A DNA stretch of 9,186 bases from UBA2336 sp964597075 (GCA_964597075.1 CAZQXC010000103.1:1-9186); one strand, 5' to 3'; shown: positions 1-7,123, numbered from the stretch's first letter. Numbers and translations are program-made. Notes: generated by a model from the letters alone, not told the origin.

Positions 1-1
1 T

Positions 2-196
2 GTGTCGCACAAAATATATAAAGTGCTGCACGACAATGAGGACGGAACAGCTTCCTACAGTGTTCAGTACATGGCTGAATCACTGGATAAAGTTGTACAC
101 TACCTGGAGCACCTGGCCCCTGAATTGATTGAAAAGCACAAGCAGAAATACGGAAACAAACATGTGGCCTTCCGTACATTGCTGGAAGAGGTTTAA
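2..196 (+). CDS. DUF4286 family protein, C-terminal part (cut by window edge)
   Basis: This is the last 64 residues of a small protein of unknown function. The pattern SYSVQYMAES near the start, then LAPELIEKHKQKYGNKHVAFRTLLEEV, matches what I recall of the C-terminus of DUF4286 proteins, which usually end in a GDKFVAFRTLLE-like stretch. Family members are about 100 residues long, so roughly a third of the gene lies left of the window. The first in-frame codon here is GTG at base 2, but it is probably an internal valine rather than the start. The gene converges on the acetyltransferase gene, with only 2 bases between the two stop codons and no terminator between them. The biochemical role of the family is not known to me. 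Family assignment is fairly secure; function is unassigned. Confidence 0.8.
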   Translation: MSHKIYKVLHDNEDGTASYSVQYMAESLDKVVHYLEHLAPELIEKHKQKYGNKHVAFRTLLEEV

Positions 197-198
197 AA

Positions 199-687
199 TT
201 ATTTTGGTTTTAGCAAATCGCTGATCTGATTGCGCTCCAAACTGCAATTTATCCATTCACCATCTAATTTTGCCCGGTAATATTTCGTATAGAAATTAAT
301 GGCGGGCTCGTTCCACTCCAGCACCTGCCATAGCATGCCGGAACAGTCTTCATCCAGTGCGTGTTGCATGGTGCGATCAAAAAGTAACTTACCAAATCCC
401 TTACCACGCTCTTTTTCTGTCACTATAATGTCTTCCAGGTAAAGGCGTTTGCCCTTCCAGGTGGAGTATCGCCAATAATAAATGGAGATGCCCACAATCC
501 CGTTTTCATTCTCGGCCACAAACAAGCCATAGATAGGATTAGGACCGAAACCATCTTTTTCCATAAGCTCAACGGTATTGATTACTTCGTGTGGAGCTTT
601 TTCATACAGAGCAAGTTCTTTAATCAATTCGAGAACCCGTGGCAGATCGTCTTTTGTGCCTTTTCGAATGAATACCTGTGTAGTCAT
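199..687 (-). CDS. GNAT N-acetyltransferase, SSAT/diamine acetyltransferase-like
   Basis: This 162-residue, single-domain GNAT enzyme should transfer acetyl from acetyl-CoA to an amine in the cytoplasm. It resembles the spermidine/spermine (SSAT) or thialysine acetyltransferase branch. The N-terminal part has the SSAT-like signature ELALYEKAP (24-32). Strand beta4 carries LYLEDIIV (83-90), and the acetyl-CoA pyrophosphate loop is ERGKGFGK (93-100). WNEPAINFY (125-133) follows, with Tyr133 in the place of the usual general acid. Length is normal for the branch (about 160-170). The ATG at 685-687 puts IRKGTKDD at residues 7-14, the standard first strand of the domain, so I accept this start. 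A consensus -7 box lies about 20 bases upstream. The true substrate (polyamine, thialysine or other amine) cannot be read from sequence. Confidence 0.88.
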   Translation of the reverse strand: MTTQVFIRKGTKDDLPRVLELIKELALYEKAPHEVINTVELMEKDGFGPNPIYGLFVAENENGIVGISIYYWRYSTWKGKRLYLEDIIVTEKERGKGFGKLLFDRTMQHALDEDCSGMLWQVLEWNEPAINFYTKYYRAKLDGEWINCSLERNQISDLLKPK

Positions 688-706
688 AAATTAAATTGAT
701 AATCCG

Positions 707-714
707 CAAAGATA
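707..714 (-). promoter_or_regulatory. Candidate -7 box for the acetyltransferase gene
   Basis: On the minus strand this reads TATCTTTG, an exact match to the Bacteroidota -7 consensus TAnnTTTG. It lies about 20 bases upstream of the acetyltransferase ATG, giving a short 5' leader. No convincing TTTG -33 box sits at the usual spacing, because the sequence there is already the intergenic repeat starting at 721. The box lies inside the left arm of the inverted repeat at 698-842. Confidence 0.5.
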
Positions 715-720
715 CCTAAA

Positions 721-806
721 TGTCATGCCAGCCAGCGAGCCTTCCTTCAGGTAGGCAGGCCGGCATCTCAACGATGATGGAGATCGCGGGTCAAGCGCGC
801 GATGAC
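721..806. repeat. Mosaic intergenic palindromic repeat (REP-like)
   Basis: Three stem-loop elements follow one another. 725-736 pairs with 755-766 (ATGCC.GCC.GC, 10 of 12). 765-769 ATCTC pairs with 780-784 GAGAT. 783-788 ATCGCG pairs perfectly with 798-803 CGCGAT. The stretch is more GC-rich than its AT-rich surroundings. On the minus strand it begins GTCATCGCGCGCTTGACC, a style of opening seen in dispersed intergenic repeats of many bacteria. It contains no plausible gene. Its copy number in the genome cannot be judged from one window. Confidence 0.6.
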
Positions 807-851
807 TTTAAAATGATTAAGTAGGTGTCTTTGCGAATCATCGTATAAATT

Positions 852-880
852 AAAAGGGGCCATCATCAGAAAGCCCCTTA
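852..880 (-). terminator. Intrinsic terminator of the prolyl oligopeptidase gene
   Basis: A perfect 7-bp GC-rich stem, AAGGGGC (854-860) with GCCCCTT (873-879), and a 12-base loop lies about 25 bases past the peptidase stop codon. On the minus strand the stem runs into TTTTAATTTA, a modest U-tract. Position and shape fit a rho-independent terminator for the leftward gene; the short U-run makes it a moderate one. Confidence 0.6.
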
Positions 881-902
881 AAATTAAAAAATTTATCGTG
901 GT

Positions 903-3038
903 CTACATATCGTCCTTCGCTATGGGCGGAATTACACCCATGTTATACCAGGCAAAGGAATACTGATCGGCTATTGATTCAATCCCCTTGCTCAGGTTTG
1001 ACGCACCGTGAGCTGAGTTAACATCAATCCGTATTAAAACCGGGTTACTACCCGAGTGATTTTCCTGCAGTGTGGCGGCAAACTTAAAGCTATGTGCTGG
1101 CACCACACGATCATCACGATCAGCGGTAGTGACCATGGTAGCCGGATAATTTGTTCCCGGTTTCAATGCGTGAACAGGGGAGTACTTTTTTAAATAGTCA
1201 TACATTTCTTGTGAATCTTCTGCCGTTCCGTAGTCCGTTGCCCATGCCGCACCAATCGTAAATTTATGATAGCGCAGCATATCCATTACCCCTACCGCTG
1301 GAAAAGCCACTTTGGCTAAATCTGGTTGCTGCGTCATCACCGCTCCAATGAGCAAGCCCCCATTCGATCCTCCATTTATGGCCAGGTACTCACTGGAAGT
1401 ATATTTTTCATTTATCAAATACTCTCCCGCTGCAATAAAATCATCAAACACATTTTGTTTATTCATTTTGGTTCCTGCCTGATGCCACTTCTCACCATAT
1501 TCTCCGCCTCCGCGTAAATTCGGTTGTGCAAAAATTCCACCGTTCTCCAGCCAAACAATCCGAGACGCACTAAACGATGGAGTTAAACTAATATTGAAAC
1601 CACCATACGCATATAGCCACGTTGGATTCTTGCCATTAAGTTCAACTCCCTTTTTATGAACAATAAACATAGGAACCATAGTACCGTCTTTACTGGTGTA
1701 GAAAACCTGTTTGGTCTCATAATCCTCAGGATTGAATTTTATAACTGGCCGTTCATACTCTGTTGATTCGCCCGATGCAACATTATATTTAAAACTTGTG
1801 GGAGGATACGCGAACGAGGTAAACGTATAATACAAATCTTCATCATCTTTCCATCCACTAAACCCATTGACAGTTCCTATGCCAGGCAGTTCAATTTCAC
1901 GCTCAAATTTTCCATTCAGATCGTATTGTTTCACTTGTGTTTTTACATCCACCAGGTAGCTGGCGAAAATTTTTCCGCCTCCCGCTGAAGTGTTTAACGA
2001 ATGTTCAGTTTCCGGAATCAGGTCCTTCCAGTTTTCAAAGGATGGATTCCCAGCATCTGCCCATACCACCTTTGAATTAGGCGCGTTGTAATTTGTTTCT
2101 ATGAACAGTCTGGAGCCATCTGTTTCAATAACATTCTGATCACTTTCAAAGCCAGTTTTGATCGGAATAATTTTTGCGTTGAGGTTGGCTAAATCCTGAA
2201 CAAACAACTCATTCCCGGTTGTACTTTCAGCAGCTCTGATGATCAGGTAACGTTCGTCTTCTGTAACGAATCCACTAACGAATCTTCGTTTTTCTTTATC
2301 CCCAAAAATAACTTTGTCCTCCGATGGTGAGGTGCCAAGCTTATGGTAATACAGTAATTGATAGTCATTTTTTGCACCGAGGCTTTTGTTTAAGCCTTCA
2401 GCAAACCGGTTGATGTAATAGCCATCATTACCCTTCCATGAAATACCGCTTTGCTTCATGTTGCGAATGGTATCTTCCGCCAGCGACTTGTCGGATGTTC
2501 TGATCACCACCGCTTCAGCACGGTCTGCACCTCCTTTGGCGATTTGAAAAGCTAATAAGGAACCATCTTTTGAGAAAGACAACCCGCGCATAGTGGTAGT
2601 GCCCTCCTTTGAAAAGGTGTTGGGATCAAGAAACAGTTCAGGTTCTCCATTCTCACCTTTTTTGCGAAACAGTACATATTGATTCTGGAGCCCGTCATTC
2701 TTGTAGAAATAATAATATTCACCCCTTCTAAAGGGGGTGCCTAGTTTTTCATAATTGTTCAGTTCCAGCAATCTTTCCTTGACAGCATCGCGATAGGTGA
2801 TATTTTTAAGGTAACCAAATGTCACTTCATTCTGTGCGCTTACCCAATCGGCTGTGGCTTTAGAAGTATCAATTTCCAGCCACCGGTATGGATCAGGTAC
2901 TTCCGTACCAAAATAAACATCAACAGTATCTACTTTTTTTGTCTCCGGATAAAGTAAGGCTATCTCCTTTTTTTCTTGTGTAGAACACGCGAGGGCAAGT
3001 AGTAAAAAGCCCATTAATGTATAGGATAATATTTTCAT
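903..3038 (-). CDS. Prolyl oligopeptidase (family S9A) with lipoprotein signal
   Basis: This 711-residue serine peptidase cleaves short peptides after proline (POP/PREP type). Residues 1-18 form a lipoprotein signal ending A-L-A-Cys18, so the enzyme is predicted to be exported and lipid-anchored. Residues about 30-430 are the N-terminal S9 part (VPDPYRWLE at 47-55, then the seven-bladed propeller region). The alpha/beta-hydrolase domain follows. The catalytic Ser is Ser558 in GGSNGG (556-561). The Asp is Asp642 in DRDDRVVP, with Arg644 matching the substrate-binding Arg of POP. The His is His677 in SAHGAS. Ser-Asp and Asp-His spacings (84 and 35) are close to those of porcine POP. Length is normal for the family. 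The start is set by the complete signal peptide. The gene stands alone, divergent from the membrane protein gene. It probably scavenges peptides in the periplasm or at the cell surface; the exact location is inferred. Confidence 0.93.
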   Translation of the reverse strand: MKILSYTLMGFLLLALACSTQEKKEIALLYPETKKVDTVDVYFGTEVPDPYRWLEIDTSKATADWVSAQNEVTFGYLKNITYRDAVKERLLELNNYEKLGTPFRRGEYYYFYKNDGLQNQYVLFRKKGENGEPELFLDPNTFSKEGTTTMRGLSFSKDGSLLAFQIAKGGADRAEAVVIRTSDKSLAEDTIRNMKQSGISWKGNDGYYINRFAEGLNKSLGAKNDYQLLYYHKLGTSPSEDKVIFGDKEKRRFVSGFVTEDERYLIIRAAESTTGNELFVQDLANLNAKIIPIKTGFESDQNVIETDGSRLFIETNYNAPNSKVVWADAGNPSFENWKDLIPETEHSLNTSAGGGKIFASYLVDVKTQVKQYDLNGKFEREIELPGIGTVNGFSGWKDDEDLYYTFTSFAYPPTSFKYNVASGESTEYERPVIKFNPEDYETKQVFYTSKDGTMVPMFIVHKKGVELNGKNPTWLYAYGGFNISLTPSFSASRIVWLENGGIFAQPNLRGGGEYGEKWHQAGTKMNKQNVFDDFIAAGEYLINEKYTSSEYLAINGGSNGGLLIGAVMTQQPDLAKVAFPAVGVMDMLRYHKFTIGAAWATDYGTAEDSQEMYDYLKKYSPVHALKPGTNYPATMVTTADRDDRVVPAHSFKFAATLQENHSGSNPVLIRIDVNSAHGASNLSKGIESIADQYSFAWYNMGVIPPIAKDDM

Positions 3039-3056
3039 AATGGTTAGGATTATGAT

Positions 3057-3064
3057 GAAATATA
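3057..3064 (-). promoter_or_regulatory. Weak candidate -7 box for the prolyl oligopeptidase gene
   Basis: The minus strand reads TATATTTC, one base off TAnnTTTG, 18 bases before the peptidase ATG. No clear -33 box is present at about 19 bases spacing. It lies in the 90-bp AT-rich divergent spacer shared with the membrane protein gene, where no equally good box is visible for the rightward gene. Confidence 0.3.
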
Positions 3065-3128
3065 CTTCGTTGATTGCAATTATTCTATATTAATTTTAAG
3101 AATGGTTTGTTTTTAGTTTATCTGTAAA

Positions 3129-3902
3129 ATGCTGATGAAAAGGTCTGTTTTGCTAGCCTTAGTTAATTCACTGGCGCTGGCTGGTGTATTGCTTGTAAAT
3201 GCATTAGCCAATATTCTGCCCATTAATGGCATGAATACCGGACAGGTTTCATCCTTATATCCCAGTTTATTCACTCCGGCTGGAATCACCTTTTCAATCT
3301 GGAGCATTATCTATCTCTTGCTGATAGGTTTTATTGCCCTACAATGGTTGAGGATAAAAAATGAAAATGCTAAGGTATTCCGCGAAATTTCTTTCCTGTT
3401 TATCCTGTCGTGTGTATTCAACATGGCATGGATTGTCGCCTGGCATTACCTACTGGTTTGGCTTTCGGTAGGCATCATGCTTGGTCTGTTAGTTACCTTA
3501 ATCACTATTTTCCTGAGATTAGTAGAACAAACTACCGAAGGTTTTGCCGATAGTATGTTACTAAAACTGCCCTTCACCATTTATCTGGCCTGGATTTGTG
3601 TGGCGACTATTGCAAACATTTCAACAGCCCTGGTGTCAGAAAACTGGCATGGCGTTATCCTAACTGAGGAAAGCTGGACCATTGCACTTATGGGTATCGC
3701 CACCATACTGGCATTTTACATTACCCTTCGCTTTAAAAAGTCTGCCTTCGCTGCCGTTGTTATCTGGGCCCTTGTTGGAATCTTCCTTCGGTGGAAAGGT
3801 ACGGAGTATAGCTTGATTGCATCAAGTGCTATCATCATGACCGTGCTCCTGAGCGGAGTATTCCTCTATTCGCTTTGGAGAAGTAATTTTAAGACTAATT
3901 AA
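3129..3902 (+). CDS. TspO/MBR-like (tryptophan-rich sensory protein-like) membrane protein
   Basis: This 257-residue integral inner-membrane protein has seven to eight hydrophobic segments, at about 6-28, 52-74, 86-104, 106-128, 145-168, 183-200, 206-221 and 227-248. The motif LFTPAGITFSIWSIIYLLL (47-65) is the hallmark of the larger TspO-like proteins, usually named tryptophan-rich sensory protein. FNMAWIVAWHY (97-107) and LPFTIYLAWICVATIANIS (147-165) fit the same family. Classical TspO has five helices in about 160 residues, so this is the longer variant with extra C-terminal helices. TspO proteins bind porphyrins and are linked to stress responses; for this longer branch the ligand is unknown. 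The start could be ATG 3129 or ATG 3135, two codons later; neither has a Shine-Dalgarno site. The last 8 bases overlap the convergent serS gene. Confidence 0.8.
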   Translation: MLMKRSVLLALVNSLALAGVLLVNALANILPINGMNTGQVSSLYPSLFTPAGITFSIWSIIYLLLIGFIALQWLRIKNENAKVFREISFLFILSCVFNMAWIVAWHYLLVWLSVGIMLGLLVTLITIFLRLVEQTTEGFADSMLLKLPFTIYLAWICVATIANISTALVSENWHGVILTEESWTIALMGIATILAFYITLRFKKSAFAAVVIWALVGIFLRWKGTEYSLIASSAIIMTVLLSGVFLYSLWRSNFKTN

Positions 3903-5169
3903 TGATTTCAAATTTTGTATACGGCACCAAAACTCTCGGCACACGAATTCCATCCAGTGCTTGATTGTTCTCCAATATGCCGGCAACAATTCGTGGTAAC
4001 GCCAGGGCACTTCCATTTAAGGTATGTAACAACTGCATCTTACCTTCTTTGTTTTTATAACGCAATTTCAAACGGTTAGCCTGAAAGGCTTCGAAGTTAC
4101 TGACTGAACTTACTTCCAGCCACCGTTGCTGAGCAGCAGAGTACACTTCCATGTCGTACGTTAAAGCCGAGTTAAAACCCATATCGCCTCCGCAAAGCAA
4201 AAGTTTACGATACGGCAACTCAAGTTTTTCCAACAAGCCCTGCACGTAACCGCACATCTCATCCAGTGCGGCATAAGACTCCTCCGGTTTGCGCACCTGA
4301 ACGATTTCAACTTTATCAAATTGGTGTAACCGATTTAGTCCGCGCACATGCGCACCCCAACTTCCAGCCTCTCGTCTGAAGCAGGGCGTGTAGCCTACGT
4401 TCTTCACAGGCAGCTGATCATCGGTTAAAATCACATCCCGATAAAGATTGGTAATGGGCACTTCGGCTGTTGGTATTAAATACAAACCATCTTCCTGTAC
4501 AAAATACATCTGCCCCTCCTTATCGGGTAGCTGACCGGTTCCATATCCTGAAGCTTCATTCACTACAATAGGGGGTAACATTTCCCGATAGCCCATCTTC
4601 TCAGCTTCATCTAAAAAGAAGTTAATCAATGCCCGTTGAAGCTTAGCGCCTTTACCCTTATACACGGGAAAACCGGCACCTGAAATTTTTATACCCAGAT
4701 CAAAATCGATGATGTCGTATTTTTTTATTAGTTCCCAATGGGGCAACGCATCTACACCCAATTGAGGAATCACCCCATGCTCATGAACAATTACATTATC
4801 ATCAGCACCTGCTCCGGCCGGTACTATCTCTGCCGTTACATTGGGGATCTTATACAATTGATTTTTTAACTCTTCTTCAAAGCGGGCCAGGTCTGTCTCC
4901 AATGCTTTCAGTTGTTCCTTTTCACTGGCCACTTCCGCCCTAAGGGCTGCTGCTTCATCCGCTTTGCCGGCTTTCATTAATTCACCAATTCGCTTAGCTT
5001 CTGCATTCGATCTGGCCTTCAGGTCATCGGCCTGGCGTTGGGTGTCCCTTCTCGACTGATCCAATGCGATGGCCTTGTCAATAAGCTCACCTGCCTCTTT
5101 TAATCCCCTTTTACCTAATCCCTTAATGATGTTTTCCCGCTGTTCACGGATAACAGAAATCTGAAGCAT
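3895..5169 (-). CDS. serS: Seryl-tRNA synthetase
   Basis: This cytoplasmic class II aminoacyl-tRNA synthetase charges tRNA-Ser (and tRNA-Sec where present) with serine. The 424 residues are a normal length. Residues about 1-110 form the N-terminal antiparallel coiled-coil arm that grips the tRNA variable arm (rich in K, E, A, R). The catalytic core follows: motif 1 around 180-203 ending in MLPPIVV, the serine/ATP-site TAE at 234-236, motif 2 with FRREAGS (264-270), and motif 3 NGSALALPRIVAGILEN (385-401) with the conserved Arg393. The ATG at 5167-5169 opens MLQISVIRE, equivalent to the usual MLD.. start. The gene is divergent from rho across 273 bp and overlaps the membrane protein gene tail-to-tail by 8 bases. 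All signature residues are present, so it should be functional. Confidence 0.97.
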   Translation of the reverse strand: MLQISVIREQRENIIKGLGKRGLKEAGELIDKAIALDQSRRDTQRQADDLKARSNAEAKRIGELMKAGKADEAAALRAEVASEKEQLKALETDLARFEEELKNQLYKIPNVTAEIVPAGAGADDNVIVHEHGVIPQLGVDALPHWELIKKYDIIDFDLGIKISGAGFPVYKGKGAKLQRALINFFLDEAEKMGYREMLPPIVVNEASGYGTGQLPDKEGQMYFVQEDGLYLIPTAEVPITNLYRDVILTDDQLPVKNVGYTPCFRREAGSWGAHVRGLNRLHQFDKVEIVQVRKPEESYAALDEMCGYVQGLLEKLELPYRKLLLCGGDMGFNSALTYDMEVYSAAQQRWLEVSSVSNFEAFQANRLKLRYKNKEGKMQLLHTLNGSALALPRIVAGILENNQALDGIRVPRVLVPYTKFEIIN

Positions 5170-5254
5170 ACCGGTATGATTTACATTGTGTCCGTAAAAT
5201 TAGGTTTTTGATCGTACCAACGGGGTTTAACGGCCAACAAATTCTTTGGAGGTT

Positions 5255-5285
5255 TTTGTTTGTAATCAATTTTGGCCTATACTTG
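5255..5285 (+). promoter_or_regulatory. Promoter of rho, Bacteroidota type
   Basis: TTTG at 5255-5258 and TATACTTG at 5278-5285 are separated by 19 bases. This fits the Bacteroidota -33 TTTG / -7 TAnnTTTG arrangement, with one change (C for T) in the -7 box. Transcription should begin near 5290-5293, leaving a leader of about 150 bases before the rho ATG. No RNA evidence is available here. Confidence 0.6.
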
Positions 5286-5291
5286 CATCGT

Positions 5292-5442
5292 CATCGGGCA
5301 TATTCTAAAGCCCTTTATCTATACAACACTTGCCTTACTGAACTTTAAAACGACCCTGTGTTCTTATTGATTTTCGTTTCAGCATTATCCTGATTAAGAC
5401 CCAGCATACTACAACCAACAAAACAACACATCATTTTTTAAC
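5292..5442 (+). promoter_or_regulatory. Long C-rich, G-poor leader of rho, possible autoregulatory rut region
   Basis: By my count, bases 5301-5442 contain 36 C and 12 G. No strong stem is visible, and the last 40 bases are nearly free of G. Rho loads on C-rich, G-poor, unstructured RNA (rut sites), and in E. coli rho is known to be autoregulated by termination in its own leader. The same logic may apply here. There is no upstream ATG frame of note, and no Shine-Dalgarno before the rho ATG (TTTTTTAAC then ATG). Function is inferred from composition and position only. Confidence 0.45.
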
Positions 5443-6981
5443 ATGTACACTATTGACGATCTGAATGTCAGACTTCTTTCCGAGTTGAAAGAAATTGCAG
5501 AACAAATGGGCGTTAAAAACGCCAAAAAACTTTCCAAGCAAGATCTGGTTTACAAAATACTCGATCAGCAAGCCATTACCGGTGAAGCCCCGGGCAGCAA
5601 AAAATCTGCCGCACCTGCCCCTGCAGAAGCGCGAAATGTTCGTCCGCGCAGACGCGAAAACGTTACTCCTGCCCCTAAAGCAGAGACCGAACTCTCAACG
5701 GATGAATTGCTGGACTCCATCAATATCGATCTTGATGCGCCTGTTCCAACCTTTGAAGAGCCGGTGGAACAAAAACCTGTGGTTGTAGAAAAACAGCACC
5801 ACACCCCTCGGCATGAAAGAAGGGAAGATGATCGCAATCAACCTAATCGTCCGAGCATTCGTGATTTCGATGGCGTTATTGCCAACGAAGGCGTGCTTGA
5901 AATTATGCAGGATGGTTATGGTTTCTTGCGCTCATCCGACTACAATTACCTGGCCAGCCCGGATGATATTTATGTATCGCCATCACAGATAAAATTATTT
6001 GGCCTCAAAACGGGCGACACGGTAAAGGGTACCATCCGTCCGCCAAAAGAAGGTGAGAAGTATTTCGCTTTACTGAAAGTTGAATCGGTTAACGGAAAAA
6101 CTACAGAAGAAATCCGTGACCGCGTAGCTTTTGAATACCTCACACCACTTTTCCCGGAAGAAAAATTAAGGCTGAGCACCACACATGATAATATGTCTAC
6201 CCGTATACTTGACCTGTTTGCGCCCATTGGCAAAGGTCAGCGGGGTATGATTGTAGCTCAACCCAAAACCGGTAAAACCGTGTTGTTGCAAAACATTGCC
6301 AACGCCATTGCCGAAAACCATCCGGAAGTTTACCTGATTGTATTGTTGATCGATGAACGCCCGGAAGAAGTTACCGACATGGCACGTAACGTAAGGGCCG
6401 AGGTAATTGCCTCAACCTTTGATGAACAAGCCGACCGACATGTAAAGGTTGCTTCCATTGTGTTGGAAAAAGCCAAACGTATGGTAGAGTGCGGACATGA
6501 TGTGGTTATTCTATTGGATTCGATCACACGTTTAGCACGCGCCTACAATACCGTAGTACCATCCTCGGGTAAAATTTTATCCGGTGGTGTAGACGCCAAT
6601 GCGCTACATAAGCCTAAGCGTTTCTTTGGTGCTGCGCGTAATATTGAAAATGGTGGCTCACTTACCATTATTGCTACGGCTTTGATTGATACCGGATCGA
6701 AGATGGACGAAGTTATTTTCGAAGAATTTAAAGGAACCGGTAATATGGAACTTCAGTTGGATCGTAAGTTATCCAACAAGCGTGTTTACCCGGCCATTGA
6801 CGTGCCTGCATCCGGTACCAGACGTGAAGATTTGTTGCTAAAAGAAGAAGAACTATCGCGCGTATGGATACTCCGCAAATTTATGAGCGACATGAACTCC
6901 AATGAGGCGATGGAATTCCTGCTGCAAAAAATGAAAGGAACACGAAACAACCAGGAGTTCTTGCTTTCGATGAATGGGTAA
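5443..6981 (+). CDS. rho: Transcription termination factor Rho with large N-terminal insertion
   Basis: This hexameric RNA-dependent ATPase/helicase ends transcription. Residues 1-45 are the N-terminal helical domain. Residues about 46-140 are a low-complexity, charged and proline-rich insertion. 150-213 is the cold-shock-like primary RNA site (GVLEIMQDGYGFLR, then DDIYVSPSQIKLF and FALLKV). The ATPase core has Walker A QPKTGKT (273-279), Walker B VVILLDS (354-360, Asp359), and the Q-loop region SGKILSGGVDANALHKPKR (375-393). E. coli Rho is 419 residues; the 512 here are explained by the insertion of about 95 residues between helical and RNA-binding domains. This insertion is common in Bacteroidota, and in Bacteroides thetaiotaomicron it is reported to drive phase separation. 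The gene is monocistronic, with its own promoter, a C-rich leader and an intrinsic terminator. Its last codons are repeated downstream at 8337-8372. Confidence 0.97.
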   Translation: MYTIDDLNVRLLSELKEIAEQMGVKNAKKLSKQDLVYKILDQQAITGEAPGSKKSAAPAPAEARNVRPRRRENVTPAPKAETELSTDELLDSINIDLDAPVPTFEEPVEQKPVVVEKQHHTPRHERREDDRNQPNRPSIRDFDGVIANEGVLEIMQDGYGFLRSSDYNYLASPDDIYVSPSQIKLFGLKTGDTVKGTIRPPKEGEKYFALLKVESVNGKTTEEIRDRVAFEYLTPLFPEEKLRLSTTHDNMSTRILDLFAPIGKGQRGMIVAQPKTGKTVLLQNIANAIAENHPEVYLIVLLIDERPEEVTDMARNVRAEVIASTFDEQADRHVKVASIVLEKAKRMVECGHDVVILLDSITRLARAYNTVVPSSGKILSGGVDANALHKPKRFFGAARNIENGGSLTIIATALIDTGSKMDEVIFEEFKGTGNMELQLDRKLSNKRVYPAIDVPASGTRREDLLLKEEELSRVWILRKFMSDMNSNEAMEFLLQKMKGTRNNQEFLLSMNG

Positions 6982-7044
6982 TATCAATTAGCCAATTATT
7001 AATGATATGATCAGCCAATGGAGAAATCTGTTGGCTGATTTTTT
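6946..7044 (+). repeat. Direct repeat copy 1: rho 3' end plus terminator
   Basis: This segment covers the last 11 codons of rho, the stop and the terminator. It is repeated in the same orientation at 8337-8436. By hand alignment without gaps, 27 of 36 bases match across codons plus stop. After the stop, 53 of 58 bases match from 6982 to 7039 (against 8373-8430). This copy is the functional rho end. Confidence 0.85.
6986..7044 (+). terminator. Intrinsic terminator of rho, with a second competing 5' arm
   Basis: ATCAGCCAA (7010-7018) pairs perfectly with TTGGCTGAT (7031-7039) over a 12-base loop, followed by a run of six T (7039-7044). A second near-copy of the 5' arm, AATTAGCCAA (6986-6995), starts 5 bases past the stop codon. 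It could pair with the same 3' arm, with one G-T wobble. The main hairpin is a textbook rho-independent terminator; the alternative pairing is an observation without known function. Confidence 0.88.
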
Positions 7045-7123
7045 ATATGCCCTTGATTACTTATGCCAGGGAACATATTGTCCATAGATAACCTTTAATA
7101 GCATCTTCGGATTCTTCAAAACG

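Larger units (their letters stand above)
698..842. repeat. Imperfect 21-bp inverted repeat bracketing an intergenic palindromic unit
   Basis: Bases 698-718, reverse-complemented, match 822-842 at 18 of 21 positions (shared core TCTTTGCG). Just outside the arms the 10-mer ATAAATTAAA occurs at 686-695 and again at 845-854. The result looks like a miniature, non-coding insertion of about 145 bp: arms, internal palindromes, and a possible short direct repeat outside. No reading frame of note lies inside. The direct repeat is AT-only and offset 2 bases from each arm, so it may be chance. The left arm also contains the acetyltransferase -7 box. What is certain is the pairing of the arms; the mobile-element reading is inference. 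Confidence 0.5.

Noticed and set aside
5296..5313. Small hairpin GGGC...GCCC followed by TTTATCT in the rho leader, as an attenuator
   Set aside because: The stem is only 4 bp and sits within about 20 bases of the expected start site, too weak to call.
5495..5788. 97-codon plus-strand frame inside the start of rho
   Set aside because: It lies wholly within the clearly coding rho frame, over the low-complexity insertion. Its translation has no domain character.
7045..7123. Possible small gene or RNA between the rho terminator and the palindrome
   Set aside because: No promoter, stable fold or frame stands out; I see nothing supportable in these 79 bases.
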